This document shows, piece by piece, positions 15,405 to 23,300 of a stretch of DNA of 23,300 bases. Source of the stretch: DSWT01 sp035415725 (GTDB taxonomy: Bacteria; Chloroflexota; Anaerolineae; B4-G1; SLSP01). Under the pieces are notes generated by a model. That model was not told where the DNA came from. It searched no databases and was given only the letters and a program-made list of their open reading frames with translations. The stretch is from contig DAOOGN010000072.1 of assembly GCA_035415725.1 (NCBI GenBank), positions 1-23,300 of the forward strand, in the 5' to 3' direction. The translations under genes and the position numbers were made by a program. Numbering within the stretch: position 1 is the stretch's first letter; the number at the start of each line of letters is the position of its first letter.

Positions 15405-16314
15405 GCAAGAATATGCTCAAGACACACCCAACTGGCCCACCGACGGCACGTGGTGGGAGGGTGGTAAATTCATCCCACCGGGCGAAATCTTCCGTCCCCG
15501 CCGCCTGGAGGCGAAGCAGGACCGCCGGGTGCGTTCACCGGCCGGGAAGCGCAACCGTACCAGCACAGACCGCAAACGCGGACGCTACATCAGTGCTTTG
15601 CCCTCGCCGCGCGATGCGTCGGACCTGGCGTTTGACGCAACGTTACGCGCGGCGGCCCCCTTCCAGCAGAGGCGGGGCGCCGGCAAAGCCGCCGCCCCGG
15701 CGCTTCGTTTGTACCCCCAGGACTACCACAAAAAGGTGCGCGTGCGCCGCGCTGCAAATCTCATCATCTTTGTCGTGGATGCATCGTGGTCCATGGCCGT
15801 CTCCGAGCGGATGGAGGCCACGAAAGGCGCCATTTTCTCCCTGCTCACCGACGCCTATCAGCGCCGTGACCGGGTGGGGATGATCGTCTTTCAGAAGGAT
15901 CGGGCGACGTTGGTGCTGCCCCCGACCAACAGCGTGGACCTGGCGAAGCAGATGTTGGTGAATATGCCGGTGGGCGGAAAGACGCCCCTGTCGGCGGGGT
16001 TATGGCTGGCGCAGCGCACGGTGGAGCAAGAATTGCGTCGTTACACGGAACTGTTGCCGTTATTGGTGATCCTCACCGACGGCGCGGGAAACGTCTCGAT
16101 GGGTGATATGCCGCCGCAAATCGAAGCGTATCACATCGCCGAACAGATCGCGGAGGCGGATGTGAAATCGATCGTCGTCAATATGGAAAGTCCCGACTAC
16201 GATAAGGGATTTGCGCAGGCGTTGGCCGATCACCTCGGTGGCGTGTGCTATAACCTGGCCTCGCTCCACGCAGAATCGCTGTTGAACATGGTGCGTGAAG
16301 GGTTGGCGACTTGA
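15349..16314 (+). CDS. chlD: ChlD-type linker and VWA domain, reached by -1 frameshift
   Basis: This frame reads on from the frameshift site as SVEVEANNAEAQESASPQLQ (acidic/Pro/Gln linker), FIPPGEIFRPRRLE, GRYISALP and DATLRAAAPFQQRRG, then a von Willebrand A domain with MIDAS residues DASWS, a Thr in GGKTPLSAGL and an Asp in ILTDGAGN. These are the linker and C-terminal features of medium chelatase subunits (ChlD/BchD), which use the integrin-like domain to contact the catalytic subunit. With the AAA+ half the fusion would be about 693 residues, the usual ChlD size. An internal GTG at 15529 could give a 261-residue product but lacks a well-spaced ribosome-binding site and would omit conserved linker sequence. 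The stop overlaps the next start (TTGA). Confidence 0.88.
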   Translation, partial: SVEVEANNAEAQESASPQLQEYAQDTPNWPTDGTWWEGGKFIPPGEIFRPRRLEAKQDRRVRSPAGKRNRTSTDRKRGRYISALPSPRDASDLAFDATLRAAAPFQQRRGAGKAAAPALRLYPQDYHKKVRVRRAANLIIFVVDASWSMAVSERMEATKGAIFSLLTDAYQRRDRVGMIVFQKDRATLVLPPTNSVDLAKQMLVNMPVGGKTPLSAGLWLAQRTVEQELRRYTELLPLLVILTDGAGNVSMGDMPPQIEAYHIAEQIAEADVKSIVVNMESPDYDKGFAQALADHLGGVCYNLASLHAESLLNMVREGLAT

Positions 16315-17210
16315 AGGCGCCGGGATCAGCTTTGACATGCGGCATCGATACCTGGGAGGATGAGGCCACGGAACCGGTTTTACGTCGCGCTGTAGAGTTT
16401 ACGATTGAACAACTCGTGGATGCCTACAACCAGACCCGCGTCGGTTACATCGTACCGATGCCGATGAACGCGCAGCATCTGAGCGAGTACATCCACAACT
16501 ACGACGTTAAACTGGAATACTCCGCCGTCGCGCTGTCTGATGGACAGATTCGCGGTCTGGTGCTGTTGGGCGTGCGCTCTGGACGCTGTTGGTCCACACG
16601 ATTGGGTGTGTTGCCGGCTCAGCGCCGCCACGGTATGGGCGAATGGTTGATGCGCGATAACATCAGGATGTCGCAGGCTTTAGGTGCAAAGTGTATCGTT
16701 CTCGAAGTCATCAATGGTAACGAACCGGCGCACCAGCTCTTCGTGAAGCTGGGATTTCGTGAAACTCGCGTGTTACTGATCCTGCACCGTCCTCCTCATC
16801 CTCCCCAAGCGGATGAGATGGGGGGATATCGCGTGACGTTTTTGGACGCTGATGACGCCGTGGCGCTGTTGGCGCAACGGCGCAGCACACCTTCGTGGTT
16901 GGATGAGACGCCGTCGTTGGTCAATGCCGGCAATTTAGCGGCTTTGCAGGTTGAATTGTCGGACGGCGGAAGAGGCTGGCTGGTATACCAGAACACGATA
17001 TCTCAGTTGGGCCGGTTGGTCTTGCAGACGGAAGCTGGCGATCCGCGTGAGGTGGCGCGTACCCTGGTTCATGCTCTGCACTGTAAGTATCCGGTGAAGG
17101 ATACAAACACGGAGAACCTGCCTCTTGATGATCCACACCTGCCGGGACTTTTGGATATGGGTTATATCGAAGTATTCCGCCGTATTGAAATGCGTCTTGA
17201 TCTCCAATAA
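16311..17210 (+). CDS. GNAT-family N-acetyltransferase
   Basis: The 299-residue protein has a GNAT fold in its first half: motif A LGVLPAQRRHGMGEWLM (acetyl-CoA pyrophosphate loop RRHGMG, about residues 103-108) and motif B HQLFVKLGFRETR. The second half (about 165-299) resembles a second, degenerate GNAT-like domain, without a visible CoA loop, and ends with DMGYIEVFRRIEMRLDL. The substrate is unknown. The start is TTG, overlapping the VWA stop as TTGA with GAAGGG eight bases upstream, so it is probably translated together with the chelatase gene. Whether it acts in tetrapyrrole metabolism cannot be told. Confidence 0.82.
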   Translation: MKAPGSALTCGIDTWEDEATEPVLRRAVEFTIEQLVDAYNQTRVGYIVPMPMNAQHLSEYIHNYDVKLEYSAVALSDGQIRGLVLLGVRSGRCWSTRLGVLPAQRRHGMGEWLMRDNIRMSQALGAKCIVLEVINGNEPAHQLFVKLGFRETRVLLILHRPPHPPQADEMGGYRVTFLDADDAVALLAQRRSTPSWLDETPSLVNAGNLAALQVELSDGGRGWLVYQNTISQLGRLVLQTEAGDPREVARTLVHALHCKYPVKDTNTENLPLDDPHLPGLLDMGYIEVFRRIEMRLDLQ

Positions 17211-17245
17211 ACCTGACAGGTTCAGGAAGACCTGCCAGGTTTATT
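17206..17245. terminator. Bidirectional terminator-like hairpin between convergent genes
   Basis: AATAAACCTG (17206-17215) and CAGGTTTATT (17236-17245) form a perfect 10-bp stem with a nested CAGGT/ACCTG pair inside. It spans the acetyltransferase stop and ends just before the nitroreductase stop. T-rich tails follow the stem in both directions but are short. Confidence 0.6.
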
Positions 17246-17249
17246 GACG

Positions 17250-17753
17250 TTACCAGCCGTTCGTATGGACTTTGCCCGCGTCGTAGCGCTCCACGCGACC
17301 TTTCTGCTCTGCCGGATGCCCCACCGCGATGATACACAGGGGCTGGATTCCCTTGGGGATGCCGAACAGGGCTGTGATGCCCGCAGCGCGCTGCATGTCG
17401 GGGTAAACGCCCATCCACACCGTTCCCAGGCCCAGCGCGCGCGCCGCGAGCAGGATGTTCTCGGCAGCAGCGGCGCAGTCCTGTTGCCAGAACTTCTCGG
17501 AGACGGTCGTATCGCCACAGACGATGATCGCCAGTGGCGCTTCCGCCAGCATTTTGGAGTGGGGATGCGCCTCTATAATGCTGTTCAGCTTCTCCCGTTG
17601 ATCGACGATGATGAAATGCCACGGCTGGCGGTTGTTGGCCGAGGGGGCGTTCATCCCCGCTTCCAGGATTGTGTGCAGCTCATCGGCTGTCACCGGTTCG
17701 CCGGTGTACTTCCGAATACTGCGCCGGGTGAAAATAGCCTCTAATGCGTCCAT
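17250..17753 (-). CDS. Nitroreductase-family FMN oxidoreductase
   Basis: This 167-residue NAD(P)H:FMN-type enzyme shows the family pattern: RRSIRKYTGEPV near the N terminus (phosphate-binding arginines), NAPSANNRQPWHFI, and AAAAENILLAARALGLGTVWMG, which shapes the flavin pocket. Its length suits the small, dimeric members. The start is the ATG at 17753, six bases after AAGGAGG (17760-17766); ATG at 17756 is too close to that site, and longer readings from 17789 begin without one. It follows the proS gene on the same strand after a 156-bp gap holding a repeat-like stretch. The physiological substrate (nitroaromatic, quinone or other) is not shown by the sequence. Confidence 0.92.
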   Translation of the reverse strand: MDALEAIFTRRSIRKYTGEPVTADELHTILEAGMNAPSANNRQPWHFIIVDQREKLNSIIEAHPHSKMLAEAPLAIIVCGDTTVSEKFWQQDCAAAAENILLAARALGLGTVWMGVYPDMQRAAGITALFGIPKGIQPLCIIAVGHPAEQKGRVERYDAGKVHTNGW

Positions 17754-17778
17754 CATAAACCTCCTTCTCTGAAAATAG

Positions 17779-17850
17779 CCACAGAGCACCCAGAGTTTAT
17801 AGAGAAAAACTTGAATCCTTTGTGTCCTGCGTGCCCTTCATGGTGAAAAG
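17779..17850. repeat. Dispersed-type intergenic repeat (CACAGAG...TTTGTGTCC)
   Basis: The stretch CCACAGAGCACCCAGAG (17779-17795) followed by TTTGTGTCCTGCGTGCCC (17819-17836) has the look of the CACAGAG/CTTTGTG intergenic elements that recur in several bacterial phyla. There is only one copy in this window, so the call rests on resemblance. Confidence 0.35.
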
Positions 17851-17909
17851 TTTTCATTCCACCGCTGGTGAACGCCGCTTAATGACGAATTCCCTTGAAA
17901 ATAAACTGC

Positions 17910-19736
<1,827 letters not shown>

Positions 19737-19759
19737 CGAAAACCTCCATGATAAGCGGT

Positions 19760-19807
19760 CAGCATTCAGCCTTTTGGCTGATTGCTGAAAGCTGAATGCT
19801 GGTAGCT
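19760..19807. repeat. Inverted repeat and 7-bp tandem array between ydcF-like and proS
   Basis: CAGCATTCAGC (19760-19770) pairs exactly with GCTGAATGCTG (19791-19801). The right part is also a 7-bp tandem array: GCTGATT, GCTGAAA, GCTGAAT, GCTGGTA (19777-19804) then GCT. It could fold in the transcript between the two genes. Confidence 0.75.
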
Positions 19808-19809
19808 AT

Positions 19810-20616
19810 CTATAACCACCCACGCACGGCGTAGACGACCATGCCAATATACTCCTTGATGGCCTGGGTTGTCAAGGTGAGGTCCTGGCTGCTTGGTAGC
19901 AGGTTCATCAATTGGATGCTCAATTTGGGCTGCGTGTAGTAATCCCATTCGGCCTGCGACACCCAGAAGTCAGTCGGCGCGGGCGTGACGTCGATCTCCG
20001 GGCCGGCGAACGTGGCGTAGGCGCGCGGCATGTGGATCGCCGATGTCACCAGGATGATCGACTCGACGTTATGGGCTTTCAGGAGGTCCAGGCTGGCCCC
20101 GGCGTTCTCGTAGGTATTCCACGAGGTAGTTTCGAGCCACAGCGCCTTTTCCGGGACGCCCAGCCGTTGCAACAGACCGGCCATGACCTCGGCCTCGGAG
20201 ATGCCTTGGGGGCCGCTCCACGGGGCTGCGCCGCCGCTGAGCACGATGACGGGCGCCGCGCCCTGATTGTACAGCCACGCGGCGTACAGCAGCCGGTCGC
20301 CGGCCTCGTTGACCTCGGCGGTGGGGCGGGGGTAACCCGGCGTGCGCGTCGCTCCGCCCAGAACGACGATGGCGTCCGCGTGCGGGAGAGTCGATGCAGC
20401 GTTCGGCGCAGGCGCATAACGCCATTCCAGCGAACGCGCCAGCGTCATCGCCACGAGGCGATTGCCGCCCAGCCACAGCAGTGCCAGCGTGATCGCGATC
20501 AAGCGCGTTTGCCACTGCGAACTTCGCCGTACCAGCAGTGCCAGCGTCAATAGCGCGCACGCCATGCCGAGCGGATAAACGAACAAGGGTAGAAATTTAG
20601 AAAGGTAAAAAAGCAT
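19810..20616 (-). CDS. YdcF/SanA/ElyC-family (DUF218) membrane protein
   Basis: This 268-residue protein has two N-terminal membrane helices (FLPLFVYPLGMACALLTLALL and LIAITLALLWLGG) followed by an extracytoplasmic DUF218 domain: DAIVVLGG, YAAWLYNQGAAPVIVLSGG, ETTSWNTYENA and ILVTSAIHMPRA. ElyC/SanA relatives affect envelope integrity and peptidoglycan or lipid-carrier metabolism. The chosen start is ATG 20616; reading further upstream runs through a 7-bp tandem array and gives the unnatural repeat LIAHFSFLISNFSFLIP. No Shine-Dalgarno sequence precedes the start, since the array occupies that place. The neighbouring polyprenol-type kinase genes fit a lipid-carrier theme, by inference. Confidence 0.88.
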   Translation of the reverse strand: MLFYLSKFLPLFVYPLGMACALLTLALLVRRSSQWQTRLIAITLALLWLGGNRLVAMTLARSLEWRYAPAPNAASTLPHADAIVVLGGATRTPGYPRPTAEVNEAGDRLLYAAWLYNQGAAPVIVLSGGAAPWSGPQGISEAEVMAGLLQRLGVPEKALWLETTSWNTYENAGASLDLLKAHNVESIILVTSAIHMPRAYATFAGPEIDVTPAPTDFWVSQAEWDYYTQPKLSIQLMNLLPSSQDLTLTTQAIKEYIGMVVYAVRGWL

Positions 20617-20617
20617 G

Positions 20618-20659
20618 GGAATTAGAAATGAGAAATTGGAAATTAGAAATGAGAAATGC
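20618..20659. repeat. Short tandem array, 7-bp unit GAAATKR (six units)
   Basis: Six consecutive 7-bp units (GGAATTA, GAAATGA, GAAATTG, GAAATTA, GAAATGA, GAAATGC) fill nearly the whole 47-bp gap between the DUF92 stop and the YdcF-like start, where a ribosome-binding site would be expected. Confidence 0.9.
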
Positions 20660-20663
20660 GCGA

Positions 20664-21542
20664 TTAGAAGGTGATGGTGAGGTGGGCGAGGAGAGCGGCG
20701 AGGGCTGCACCGACGACAGAGCTGATGAAATTCACCCAATCGTTGTTCAGCCAGCGCCATCCCCGGCGTAGGATATTGGGCGTGCCGTCGGGATCGATGA
20801 CCTTCTCTGTCTCCTTCTCGCGCCGTGTTGAGTAGTAGATGGCCTGCACCGTCGCGCCCAGCAGACTGTCGCCCAGCGAACCGACCAAACCGGCGAGCGC
20901 CGCGATGCAGGGGAGCCGTGTGCAGTTCGCCGGATAGACCAGGCAGGACAGCGGATGCAGAAGGGTATGCGGCGTAGAGTGCATCAGACTATCCACATAC
21001 AGGAAAAGCGCCCCGGTCAGACCGATGACAAGCCCGCCGGCCAGCGTCGCCAGGGTGCCTTGCCGCGAGATGCCGCCGGACGTTCCTACTTCCACAGGCT
21101 TGCCGGTGGTGATGAGGCGCGGGGGACGCCGGCTGAGCACGCCCAGCTCGGTCGCCCAGGTGTCCGCATTCACGGTTGCCATGGCGCCGACGAAGGCGAA
21201 CCATAGGATAGGCTGGCGTGTCAGCCAATACGCGATGGCGATCAGCGCGCCTGCGCCACCGTTTGCCAGCGCCTGCGCCAGGTCGCGCCGCGAGCCTTTG
21301 GCGAACTTCTCGGCCAAATTCGCTTTTGTCGCCGCTTTGTACTTCGAGAGCAGGCTGGAGAGGATGAAGAAGGTGATGAGCAACAGCCCCCACGTCCACC
21401 CGCCAAAGCCGAAGATCGCCGTTCCGGTGAGGATCGCGCCGACCACGCCGCCGACCGAGAGCGCCTCCCGTTTGTAGGCTGCCCAACCGATGGCGGCACT
21501 GATGATGAACCCGCAGCCGAGTTGTAAAAGTGGAATGTGCAT
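20664..21542 (-). CDS. DUF92/TMEM19-family membrane protein (VTE6-like, phytyl-phosphate kinase-type)
   Basis: The 292-residue polytopic protein carries the DUF92 hallmarks: GFGGWTWGLLLITFFILSS, the NADTWATELGVLSRRPP block, GTSGGISRQGTLA, and GSLGDSLLGATVQ, with about six membrane helices. Plant and cyanobacterial VTE6 of this family phosphorylates phytyl phosphate to the diphosphate; archaeal and other members are mostly uncharacterised. Start ATG 21542 has GGAG four bases upstream; TTG 21551 is the alternative. A phytol-kinase-like gene stands two genes upstream on the same strand, which supports a two-step isoprenoid alcohol phosphorylation. The true alcohol (phytol, farnesol, polyprenol) is not known. 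Confidence 0.85.
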   Translation of the reverse strand: MHIPLLQLGCGFIISAAIGWAAYKREALSVGGVVGAILTGTAIFGFGGWTWGLLLITFFILSSLLSKYKAATKANLAEKFAKGSRRDLAQALANGGAGALIAIAYWLTRQPILWFAFVGAMATVNADTWATELGVLSRRPPRLITTGKPVEVGTSGGISRQGTLATLAGGLVIGLTGALFLYVDSLMHSTPHTLLHPLSCLVYPANCTRLPCIAALAGLVGSLGDSLLGATVQAIYYSTRREKETEKVIDPDGTPNILRRGWRWLNNDWVNFISSVVGAALAALLAHLTITF

Positions 21543-21565
21543 AGACTCCAATCGCCTCGAAAATA

Positions 21566-21597
21566 GGATAGTCGGATAGTCGGATAGTCATAGAGTC
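21566..21597. repeat. Short tandem array, 8-bp unit GGATAGTC
   Basis: Three perfect units (21566-21589) and a degenerate ATAGAGTC unit (21590-21597). The array sits at the 3' end of the frame-disturbed gene and just before the DUF92 gene; the TGA of one reading frame (21588-21590) lies in it. Confidence 0.9.
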
Positions 21598-22217
21598 GTT
21601 GGGATGTTCGAACGTTCCAACGCTTGTTTCATCCATTGCGCGTAGCCATAAGAGCATGCTGGGCGCCGTTGCAACACGCAAGGCGTGTTGGGTGACACGC
21701 ATGAAGGTCGTGGACAAGACCTCTGGCGGGCCGAACGTCTCGAACGCCAGACTCCACCAGCTTTGCTCGTGGATGGCGATTTCTGCCAGCTCGATATGGC
21801 ACCCTTGCGGGGCATACTCCATCCCGCCGATGGCGATAACGTCTCCGTTGTCTGCCACCCGGTAGCGGCGCAGTCGGCGCGTTTTGCGGACGGCAATCCA
21901 TGCGGAGGGTGGGTCGCCCGGATCACTCGCTCCATGGTCAATGTCGCCGATGTCGAAGCCCCACTTGCACCAACCTTCGACCAGAGCGTGAACGTGTTCG
22001 TGCAGTGGCTGCACACCATATTGTTCCGTGCGCTGCTTGATCTCGATCCGGCCAGTGCGAAGTTTGACGCTGAGATCATTGTGATCCGCGAGGCGCAGGT
22101 AATAGTCGATGCGCGTCGGTTGGGCCTCCGGAGCGTGTTCGCCGTAGTGATAGCAGGCCAGCACGTCGGGGGGTGGGGGCCGGGATAGAACCAGCGCGCT
22201 TCAACGGTAGGAAACAT
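21588..22217 (-). pseudogene. CYTH/triphosphate-tunnel-like protein, reading frame disturbed
   Basis: The ATG at 22217, seven bases after the upstream gene's stop, opens MFPTVEARWFYPGPHPP, after which the protein-like sequence continues only in another frame as VLACYHYGEHAPEAQ. The switch is at a run of six C (minus strand; 22168-22173): one more C would join them. The main part then reads YYLRLADHNDLSVKLRTG, IEIKQRTEQYG, AVRKTRRLRRYRV and CHIELAEIAIHEQSWWSLAF, a charged-strand pattern like the CYTH tunnel fold. A second shift near 21660 would return to the first frame and end SYGYAQWMKQALERSNIP; otherwise the frame runs on into DUF92. It may be a real indel, a sequencing error or frameshifting. 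The family call is tentative; GTG 22164 lacks a ribosome-binding site. Confidence 0.5.
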
Positions 22218-22224
22218 GGATGGG

Positions 22225-22941
22225 TCAGCCGCCCAACAGTGCGTTGAGGATGAAGAGCGCCAGCCCGGTGAGCAGAGGAACGCTGAGGTTGTCGGTGCCG
22301 GCGGGCGAGAACGCTTCTGCCGCCGTCGCCACCGCCGTGCCGATCACCGTCATCAGCAGGATGCTCCACCCTGGCAGAGGGAGGGAATTCGGGCTAAGCG
22401 CCGACCCCGGCAACAGGGTCAGCGTCAGCAGGATGGCGAGGAAGGATGCCACTGCCATCGCCATAGAGCCTTCCCGACTGCGCTGGTGGTTGAAGGTTGT
22501 GTAAATGTGCTTCCCATACTTCAGTCCGATGATGCTGGCAAGGCCGTCGCCCCACGTCATAGCCATTACCGCCGCCGCTGCGATGGGAACGCGGTCCGGC
22601 GCGCCGCCGGTCCGCCACAGCAGTGCGAACAGGAGGGTGATCGAAACCGCGAAGTAGACCGTGCCGGGTGAGGAATCGGTCGTATCCATCGCCTTGAAAG
22701 TCTGACGGCGGTAGAAGACGTAGTTGAGCACGATGAACGTCGCGAAGGGGATGATGCCGATGTTCCACGTGTCGAACAGCGCCAGAATACCCCAAATCCA
22801 CATCCCCGAGCCGATGTGGATGATCTTGCGCGTGAAGGCTTGCGGCCACTTGAACCGTTTGCCGATGGCCTCGACGATGAACAGCAGCCCGAAGGCGTAC
22901 AGATACGAAGCAATGAGTCCGATGATGTCATTTCTGGTCAT
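22225..22941 (-). CDS. Phytol/dolichol kinase-like membrane protein (VTE5-like)
   Basis: The 238-residue polytopic membrane protein has the family's three signatures: FTRKIIHIGSGMW near residue 32-44, TWGDGLASIIGLKYGKH in the middle and EAFSPAGTDNLSVPLLTG near the C terminus. These occur in CTP-dependent phytol kinase (VTE5), dolichol kinase and related phosphatidate cytidylyltransferase-like proteins. It probably phosphorylates an isoprenoid alcohol using CTP at the membrane. The ATG at 22941 is chosen because GGGAGG lies five bases upstream; a longer reading from 23022 would include the promoter. It is the first gene of a likely minus-strand operon with a CYTH-like and a DUF92 gene. Confidence 0.87.
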   Translation of the reverse strand: MTRNDIIGLIASYLYAFGLLFIVEAIGKRFKWPQAFTRKIIHIGSGMWIWGILALFDTWNIGIIPFATFIVLNYVFYRRQTFKAMDTTDSSPGTVYFAVSITLLFALLWRTGGAPDRVPIAAAAVMAMTWGDGLASIIGLKYGKHIYTTFNHQRSREGSMAMAVASFLAILLTLTLLPGSALSPNSLPLPGWSILLMTVIGTAVATAAEAFSPAGTDNLSVPLLTGLALFILNALLGG

Positions 22942-22965
22942 AGCGCCTCCCTTTGATTGCTTGAG

Positions 22966-22993
22966 AGTGTACCTATTCCCAGGGAATTTGCAA
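22966..22993 (-). promoter_or_regulatory. Promoter of the phytol-kinase-like operon
   Basis: On the minus strand TTGCAA (22988-22993) and TACACT (22966-22971) stand 16 bp apart, 25 bp before the start codon. The leader would be under 20 nt beyond the GGGAGG site. A short palindrome ACTTTT/AAAAGT (23012-23026) lies just upstream. Confidence 0.5.
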
Positions 22994-23300
22994 GTGGCGC
23001 GTCGAGTTTTGACTTTTGGCAAAAGTGAGGATAAGATAGAACAAGATGGTGATACCGACTGCCCGTCCCGGACGGCTCACCCTCGTCATATCCGCACACG
23101 CCGCCGTTTAGCTTTTCGCCCCGAGTTCCTGGAGCGGGTCTTATACCGAATGAATTCCATGTAAAATACTCCCAAGAGGATTCTACGGCAAGTGTTGAGG
23201 AGACTTAGGCGGAAGAAATGCCGCGTCATTAACATGTTGGGCGGTCTGCTCAAAAAGTATGCGTTGGGGGCAAGCATAAAATGCAGTGGCACAGCATAAA
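22994..23300. other. Window end, no gene recognised
   Basis: The last 300 bases hold the palindrome at 23012-23026 and AT-richer sequence with several stops in all frames. Open frames here are short, lack ribosome-binding sites and show no family features. Confidence 0.6.

Noticed and set aside
14174..15427. A 417-codon open frame on the minus strand
   Set aside because: It runs opposite the clearly recognised AAA+ chelatase gene and into MITE-like copy C; no protein-like motifs.
15529..16314. VWA protein as an independent gene starting at GTG 15529
   Set aside because: No properly spaced ribosome-binding site, and protein-like ChlD linker sequence continues upstream of this codon to the frameshift site.
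20989..21560. C-terminal extension of the CYTH-like frame into the DUF92 gene
   Set aside because: Sequence becomes Arg/His-rich and unstructured once it overlaps DUF92 in another frame; it is a shadow.
23086..23292. A 68-codon minus-strand open frame at the window end
   Set aside because: Short, basic, no ribosome-binding site, no family features.

Overview
The window is a gene-dense, moderately GC-rich bacterial chromosome segment. No rRNA, tRNA or CRISPR array was seen. Several traits together suggest a Chloroflexota (Anaerolineae-like) organism: a small RRM protein, a Roadblock/LC7-V4R-receiver operon, giant YfhO-type membrane proteins, a split ChlI/ChlD chelatase, and many short tandem and palindromic repeats. 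This assignment is an inference from gene content; no phylogenetic marker was compared.

Layout. (1) 156-5166, plus strand: a nucleotide-sugar dehydrogenase interrupted by an intein placed exactly before its catalytic cysteine, a coupled VTT/DedA-like membrane protein, and an amidohydrolase. (2) 5253-12861, minus strand: a coiled-coil protein, a 1387-residue YfhO plus flippase fusion, and a three-gene signalling operon (Roadblock/LC7, V4R-like, receiver plus degenerate GGDEF) with its own promoter and terminator. (3) 12862-14233: a repeat-rich island holding an RRM RNA-binding gene with its own promoter and terminator, flanked by two inverted copies of a MITE-like element. (4) 14234-17210, plus strand: a ChlI-like AAA+ gene followed in the -1 frame by a ChlD-type VWA region, then a GNAT acetyltransferase. 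(5) 17250-22941, minus strand: nitroreductase, prolyl-tRNA synthetase, YdcF-like protein, DUF92 protein (VTE6-like), a frame-disturbed possible CYTH-like gene and a phytol-kinase-like (VTE5-like) gene.

The strongest observation is at 15329-15404. The ChlI-like frame ends at a TAG just after a run of eight A. The heptamer A AAA AAA lies in the correct phase, a perfect 11-bp stem-loop starts 7 nt downstream, and a Shine-Dalgarno-like GGGGAGG lies upstream. The -1 frame is open from there into the VWA domain. One mRNA can thus give both a small (372-373 aa) and a medium (about 693 aa) chelatase subunit. Programmed frameshifting in chlD genes is a known phenomenon; this appears to be a very clear example.

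Other points of interest are an intein whose LAGLIDADG catalytic acids have been replaced, a full-length fusion of a lipid-linked-sugar enzyme-like protein to a flippase, a putative isoprenoid-alcohol salvage pair (VTE5-like and VTE6-like), and a scatter of unrelated 7-9 bp tandem arrays, two of which lie inside reading frames of conserved proteins.
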